A stretch of 64,000 nucleotides of DNA from Fremontodendron californicum (Eukaryota > Streptophyta > Magnoliopsida > Malvales > Malvaceae): positions 35,287,145-35,351,144 of the forward strand of contig JAULJL010000001.1 of assembly GCA_030761205.1 (NCBI GenBank), read 5' to 3'. Below are positions 58,618-64,000 of the stretch, piece after piece. The position numbers and the translations under genes are program-made. The notes beneath the pieces are model-generated. The model searched no databases and had not been told where the DNA came from. It saw only the letters and a program-made list of their open reading frames with translations. Numbering within the stretch: position 1 is the stretch's first letter; every line of letters starts with the position of its first letter.

Positions 58618-59285
58618 GGTTCCAAGCAGGATTTTTCTCTGAATAATCACCGACAAGGTTTTGGGGTTTCAAACATACTTATCTTGGGATTATAGCTTTA
58701 GGCATTTTTCCTAGGGTTATAGTTTTTAGGCAGTCTAGTTTTGGGGTTCAGTCTTGAAAAATGGTTTAGATCAAGATTTCATTTCTTTAATTATTGACTT
58801 ATTAAAAAAATTATCCTTGTTGAGTTCTTAATCCGAAACTGAAAAAAAAATTCAAGAATTCAGAAGGGCATTCGAATAGTCCAAAGAAAGAAAAAAGAAG
58901 TTCATCCGAGATTTCAAGAAAATCAAGAAGTCTCGTTTCTTGAAAAAAAAAGAAAAAAAAAAGATTGAAAAGAAAAGGAAAAAATCAGCAATACATCTTG
59001 TTTGTTGTTCTTGATTTTTAGCTTCTTACTAATTGTTTTGTTTCTTGAGTCTTTTGCTAGGTAGAATTAAGCAAGAGAGTTCTTGAAGAGTTCTTCTAGT
59101 TTCTAAAGAACCTGAAAGAGGAAATACAATGGTAAAAGGCAAGAGTAAGTAAGTTTATTTATAAAAAAAAACCTAAAAGAGTGCAAACAAGAGTTGGAGT
59201 GATATCATACTTAGAGTGTAAACACTAAGGGAGTGTGTGAGCTTAATTTTACTATCACTGACATTTTGTTTTGTAGCAATTTCAA
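58618..59285 (+). other. Untranslated leader of the short Ty3 element
   Basis: No coding frame supported between the primer-binding site and gag. A-rich with short AAGAAAAAA runs. Confidence 0.5.
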
Positions 59286-60496
59286 ATGTCTCATCAAAGT
59301 GAATCACCACACAAGAGGAAAGAAGATAAACCAGCTTTCACAATGTAGGCTATTGAACAATATTTTGAGCGTATCAATTGGGTGATGGAAAATATGACAG
59401 ATAAGATAGAGAGGCAAGGGGCAGCCATTCAAAGCCTACAAGAGTTAGGCGTGAGCCTAGTGTGGTTGATGATCATGACCTTGAGGAGGAGGTTGATATG
59501 GGTAAACCTAAAGAAGTTAGGCATGGAGGAAGGCCCTAGGAGAAACACTAAGGGTCATGATTGGGAAAATAGAGAAGATAGGAACCTTGAGAATATTAAA
59601 ATGAAAATTCCATCATTCCAAGGTAGAACTGATCTTGGGTGTATTTGGAGTGGGAGAAGAAAATAGAGTTGATCTTTGATTGTCACAACTATTCGGAGGA
59701 GAAGAAGGTGAAGTTGGCAGTCATTGAATTTACTGCTTATGCCATAGTTTGGTGCGATCAACTAGTTACCAGTAGGAGGAGAAGCCATGAGAGACCTATA
59801 GAGACATGGGGGGAATTGAAAGCTTTCATGAGAAGGAGGTTTGTACCTAGCCACTATTATAGGGACCTTTATCAAAAACTTCAAAACCTTACCCAAGGGT
59901 CTAGGAGTGTAGAGGATTACTATAAGGAGATGGAGGTGGCTATGATTAGAGCCAATGTAGAGGAGGATAGGGAAGCCACCATGGCTAGATTTTTGAGTGG
60001 CTTACATAGATACATAGCCAATGTTGTGGAGTTGCAGCATTATGTGGAGGTAGAAGACATGGTGCACATGGCTATGAAGGTGGAGAGGCAATTGAAAAGA
60101 AATGGGGCAGCAAAGTATTCTTCAGTTTCTAAAACTCCTTGGAAACCAAAATGAGACAAAGATTGGGCTGTTGTCAAAGGCAAAACCGAACCACCAAAGG
60201 GGAAAAAAGAGAGCACTAGCGAAGACAAACCCAAGGTATAATCGAATTCCAATTCTTCAAAGAATAGAGATATTAAACGCTTTAAATGTTTGGGTTCAGG
60301 CCATATTGCATCTCAATGTCCAAACAAAAGGGTGATGATCATGCATGCTAATTGTAAAGTCATGACCGAAAGTAAGGATGATTGTGATGACTTGCCAGAA
60401 TTAGAGGATGCTAGTGATTGTGATGGTGATGATGTTGAATTGGACTACCTTGTGGAAGGTAAATCTCTTGTTGCTAGGCGTGCTTTGAATGCATAA
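59286..60496 (+). pseudogene. Gag of the short Ty3 element
   Basis: Begins MSHQSESPHKRKEDKPAFTM, then TAG (Gln or Trp in origin), AIEQYFERINWVMENMTDKI. After frameshifts near 59440 and 59640: IKMKIPSFQGRTD, FDCHNYSEEKKVKLAVIEFT, TWGELKAFMRRRFVPSHYYR, LTQGSRSVEDYYKEMEVAMI, ARFLSGLHRYIANVVEL, a well preserved Retrotrans_gag domain (59600-60150). The zinc knuckle near 60277-60330 reads KCLGSGHIASQCPNKR (Cys-x4-His-x4-Cys kept, first Cys in a shifted frame). Acidic tail to 60496. Confidence 0.88.
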
Positions 60497-60499
60497 ATT

Positions 60500-61080
60500 A
60501 AAATAGATGATGTATAAGGGAAAACATTTTTCATACTAGATGTTTTGTGAACAATAAAATATGTAGTATGATAATTGATGGGGGGAGTTGCACCAATATA
60601 GCTAGTACTACCTAGTAGAAAAGTTGGGTTTACCTATGCTTAAACTTCCTAAGCCTTACAAATTGCAATGGTTGAATGATTGTGGGGAGGTTAAGGTGAA
60701 TAGGCAAGTGAGGGTAGCTTTTACTATTGGGAGGTATAGTGGTGATGTGCTTTGTGATGTAGTGCCTATGCATATTGTCCATTTATTGTTGGGGAGGCCA
60801 TGACAGTATGATAGGAGGGTTATTCATGATGGTTTTAGGAATAGGTACAGCTTTGTAAAAGATGGCAAAACCAGCAACCTTGTTTCTTTAACACCAAAAC
60901 AAGTCTATGAGGATCAAATGAAATTCAAATCAGATATTGAAAAAAAAAAAGAATTGAGAGTGGCCGAATCAAATGAGGAAAAAATTAGAGAACAAAAGAA
61001 AAAAATGAGAGATTGGCCGAAAAAATAGAGGAAAAAGAAAATGAGAAAAAAAAAGAAGTGGCTGAAAAAAAGAGAATGAT
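60500..61080 (+). pseudogene. Protease region and Lys/Glu-rich spacer of the short Ty3 element
   Basis: An aspartic-protease-like IIDGGSCTNIAS near 60565-60605, with Gly where Ser usually follows Asp, then WLNDCGEVKVNRQVRVAF, DVVPMHIVHLLLGRP, and VYEDQMKFKSDIEKKKEL. It enters a highly charged Lys/Glu stretch (60940-61100). Stops at 60613 and 60801 and frameshifts. RT should follow but does not. Confidence 0.7.
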
Positions 61081-61194
61081 GCCACAAGAGAGAAAAGAAA
61101 AGACAAAGAAGAGTTTTTATGCAAAACAGAGTGAGGTTTTTACTTATGATCAAATTAAGAACCCTCTTCCTAGTTTGTCTTTTTCTTTATTGTA

Positions 61195-61765
61195 GGTGTT
61201 CAAGCATGTATTTCCAAAGGGGGAGCATCCAATTGATTTTGTATTACCTAACATTGATACAAGCAAAGTACATACTTCTTATATTACTTGTCATAAGTAA
61301 GGTAAGGGGAACATTGATTCTGTTGTTTTACCAATGAGGTATGTGTTTCATTTTTTTAAGAGTGCTCAAATACTTAGTTTCGAATACATGCAAGGTTTGT
61401 ATGCCAATGATACTGATTTTTCTTATTTATACATGGCATGTAATCAAACTGATTTTTGTTTTAAGGAACTTTGTGCAATTGCTATTATTAGAGAAAGGTT
61501 GTGTTCTACATTTGTGTTAGCATTACCTAACTTTAATAAGAATTTTAAGATTGAATGTGATGCAACAAGGATAAGGAATGAAATGGTTTTGTTGCATAAT
61601 GAACGTTTCATAGCTTCCTTCAAAGATAAGTTTTCAAAATTCTTAAGAACATTCATGATAATGCTTCTTAAGTGGATCTTCAAGGTAAGTATAATGTTTT
61701 TCCTACTTTTAATGTTTCTGATTTTTCTCCTTCAAGTGCAGGCCATGATTCGAGGTTGAATCCTT
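61195..61765 (+). pseudogene. Scrambled pol remnants
   Basis: Short pieces in order: FKHVFPKGEHPIDFVLPNID, then YMQGLYANDTDFSYLYMACN (like the segment before integrase), IRERLCSTFVLALPNFNKNF (like the RT-RNase H connection), and a shifted-frame end with KYNVFPTFNVSDFSPSSAG and SRLNPFEERGN (like the pol C-terminus of Ty3 elements). The order is not the normal pol order, so deletions and a rearrangement are implied. Confidence 0.65.
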
Positions 61766-61767
61766 TC

Positions 61768-61781
61768 GAGGAAAGGGGGAA
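61768..61781 (+). promoter_or_regulatory. Polypurine tract of the short Ty3 element
   Basis: GAGGAAAGGGGGAA just before the 3' LTR. Confidence 0.85.
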
Positions 61782-62766
61782 TGATGAGATCCAAGATCCA
61801 TCAAGATTTCAATAGGCTAAGCAAGGAGTCTACTTGGCCCGAACCAAGGAAGAAAGGCAAGGAGAGGACTACTTGGGCCAAATCCATGACGAGAAGCAAG
61901 GAAAGGACTTGGGCAGATTCTACAAGTCCCTTAAGCAATCTTAAGACATTCAAGTTGGACTGATTCAATGAGGAAGAACAAGACTTGGTCTATGTGATCC
62001 AAGCTTCACAAGATAGGCCTTAGAAGAATGCAAGGTGGCGGCATAAGGTTTAATGAAGTGGACCTATTCATTAAATGACATCGCAAAGGTGGGGACCAAT
62101 TCATTAAACTATGTGGCGCCTATTAAATGAGTATTTGGGCTTGTGTTAAGTCTTGTAATTAGTTTAGGCTTTTGGGCCTGACTTATGTAACATGTCCAAT
62201 AAGCTTGTGGGGACTACCCTCATTAAACTATTGAACATCTTTTAAATTTAATTAGGATTGGGCTTGAGCTTGTTTAGCCTATAGTTAAGCTTTCATTTAA
62301 TTATGTAAGTAGGCTGGACGAATTCCTTTGTTTAAATAGGTCTGGCCGAAATTCATCTTCTAGTTAGGTTAGCAAGCCTTGGTTGCTAAGTAGATTCATT
62401 TGCAGTAGGACTCTTAGGTAGTCAGCTAGGTTAACATAAGGAGGCTATAAAAACATGTGTAACTGCCTATACTAGTAACCATTAATCTATTGAGTTGATT
62501 TTATTCAAGTGAGTGTTTCACTCTTTTAGTTCTTGACAGAACTAGTGAACTTATCAGAGAAATCCTTTATTTGTGGTGTTCTTCCTACCAAACTTAGGTT
62601 CTAGAAACACGTGTTCTTAGGGTTTAGTTAGCTTAGTTTATCTAGGTTTTTTGAAACAAGATTTCTACGGGTTTAAGTTCCATTGCCTGCATATTGTCTT
62701 TCTTGGGGTTAGGGTAATTCAATTTGTTAGTGGGTTCAAAGAGTTCAACCCTTAGGGTTCACATCA
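61782..62766 (+). repeat. 3' LTR of the short Ty3 element
   Basis: 985 bp, TGATGAGATC...GGTTCACATCA. Followed by GCCAT at 62767-62771. Confidence 0.9.
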
Positions 62767-64000
62767 GCCATCCATGCTATCAGGCCAATTGGGCCTACTA
62801 GCCAAGTAGGCCAATCGGGCTTGCTGGCCAATCAAGCCAACTGGCCCTACTTCCAGGCAGTGGCTGGCCCTGACAGCTTCTACACCAAGCAGGCTAGCCT
62901 TCCCCCTAGCACTAGTTGCCTTGCACCCCCATCCCCATGCCACCGACCCTTACCCCTGCCCAGCACGCCACCAGCTGCTGCCACCACTCCAGGCACTAGC
63001 TGCCCTGCACCCTAGGCAACCCCATCCCCATGCCACCACCCTAGTAGGCCACTTCCCCTAGGCCTGTTCCCCACAAACCACCACCCTAACACTACACCCT
63101 ACCTCTAGCCAGCAAGCCCCTACGCCACCCACCTGCACTACCTAAGCCTTCACGCCACCACAACCATAAAACTCCCATTCAGCTCCCCATTCTCTTCTCT
63201 AGTTGGCAGCCATCAACACCCAAAAAGAAACCACACACTCTCACCCCAAACAACCAAAACCATCAGCAAGCAAAAAAAAAAAAAACAAACACAAAGAAAA
63301 AAATACAAAGAAGTGAAACTTTAGGTTTTCGGTCTTCCTAAATTCGAGGGGTTAGAGAGGGATTTCGAGAAATTCCAATAGTCAAAAGGTCATTTAGAGT
63401 AAGGAGAGGCCACAGTGAGATTTTAGAACCGATCCGACGGTGGTTTGTGGCGGATCGGGGGTTTTGGGTCACAAAGGTTTTTCTTAGATCTATGGATTTT
63501 GGCTAGGGTTCGAGGAAAATGGAGCCCAAATCCGAGAAGATGAGGTCAAGGAGGTTGTCTGGGTGAATTTTGGGCTCCAAAGGTGACCGGAGTGGGGGAA
63601 GTCACGACAGATCGCGACAGTCCGGCGCCGGTTTCAGGATATTTTGATTTTTCTGGTGAGTTGGCTAAGAGTAGAGAAAAGGCAGAGGATTGTAGAGAGA
63701 GAGTGAAAAATGGGAAGAGAGAGAAAGTGTTAGGGTTTTATACTAGGTTTCAAAAAAAAAAAGACCCAGCAGAATCTGCGCGGGTTATCAGGAGAGGATC
63801 TGACCCGGGTGCAATCGACCCGACTAGAGAAGAAACAAAAAGGGAGAAAAAAGAAAAGGAAAAGAAAAAGAAAAAAATAAATTAACTAATCTTCTTGAAA
63901 AATTCATGCGAGCGCTAGGCCTCGACTCCATGCATTTTCGAAAGTAAGTTTTTTATTTTTGTTGTGTTCATGTTTTTATTATCCAATCAAATTTTATTTT
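62767..64000. mobile_element. Outer LTR-type element, right part, cut by the window end
   Basis: Continuation of 57378-57611. Contains short GGCCAATCGGGC-type direct repeats (62783-62850), a CCA/CCC-rich stretch (62900-63190) and an A-rich block (63263-63310), then G-rich sequence. Frames at 62821-63015 and 63583-63885 are low-complexity and not supported. Its right end is outside the window. Confidence 0.5.

Larger units (their letters stand above)
57612..62766 (+). mobile_element. Short Ty3 LTR retrotransposon lacking RT and integrase
   Basis: 5155 bp, with two LTRs of 988 and 985 bp differing by scattered substitutions and small indels, and perfect GCCAT duplications. It keeps gag, a zinc knuckle and a protease region; then only short pieces of pol and the pol C-terminus remain before a GAGGAAAGGGGGAA polypurine tract. 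It would have needed enzymes from a relative. Confidence 0.9.

Noticed and set aside
62821..63885. Pro/Ala-rich and Lys-rich frames near the right edge
   Set aside because: Simple-sequence composition and no domain; explained by CCA-rich and A-rich tracts in an LTR-type element.
1..64000. A previously undescribed multi-gene system
   Set aside because: Every multi-domain coding region except extensin matches known transposon families in known order, and no conserved cluster of host genes is present.

Overview
This window reads as repeat-rich nuclear DNA of a flowering plant, most likely a eudicot (genus not identified). It is AT-rich, intron-bearing and packed with nested plant-type transposable elements. 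The only gene I regard as an intact host gene is an extensin (cell-wall hydroxyproline-rich glycoprotein) at 19690-20628 on the minus strand, with a TATA box just upstream. I found no tRNA, rRNA, CRISPR or bacterial-type operon, and no convincing novel defence or metabolic system. The interest lies in the architecture and history of the repeats.

Layout. (1) 523-15024 is copy A of a duplicated block whose second copy (B) lies at 51940-57377. Both carry a decayed plus-strand LINE reverse-transcriptase/RNase H remnant. Copy A is split by an 11.5 kb CACTA (En/Spm) DNA transposon at 1088-12620. That element has a decayed TNP2 transposase gene (6454-10069, minus) and a second decayed transposase gene (1609-6188, minus), and the second gene is itself interrupted by a 2.4 kb solo LTR (2794-5208). 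(2) 15070-16240 holds two adjacent hAT-like miniature elements. (3) 17440-19506 holds a LINE 3' tail and a 5'-truncated LINE with a target-site duplication, followed by the extensin gene. (4) 20700-24117 is intergenic, with a long foldback element. (5) 24123-35968 is a complete but decayed Ty3 element of Tat type: gag, protease, RT, two RNase H domains, integrase, a nine-unit 70-bp tandem array, and a spliced gene on the opposite strand. (6) 36207-42928 is a minus-strand Ty1/copia element lacking its integrase core. (7) 43262-49130 is a second, truncated CACTA relative with further insertions. (8) 49145-51730 is AT-rich DNA with hAT-like miniature elements and a large palindrome. (9) 51940-57377 is copy B, with its own insertions. 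(10) 57378-64000 is an outer LTR-type element running off the right edge, into which a short 5.2 kb Ty3 element (57612-62766) has inserted.

Target-site duplications fix several boundaries: TTGTC (solo LTR), ATATT (Tat), CCTAA (copia), GCCAT (short Ty3), and a 13-bp repeat for the truncated LINE. Comparing blocks A and B supplies pre-insertion sequence for several elements. Nearly all transposon reading frames are broken. In the Tat element many stops look like Gln, Trp or Arg codons altered by cytosine deamination, as expected of a long-methylated element.
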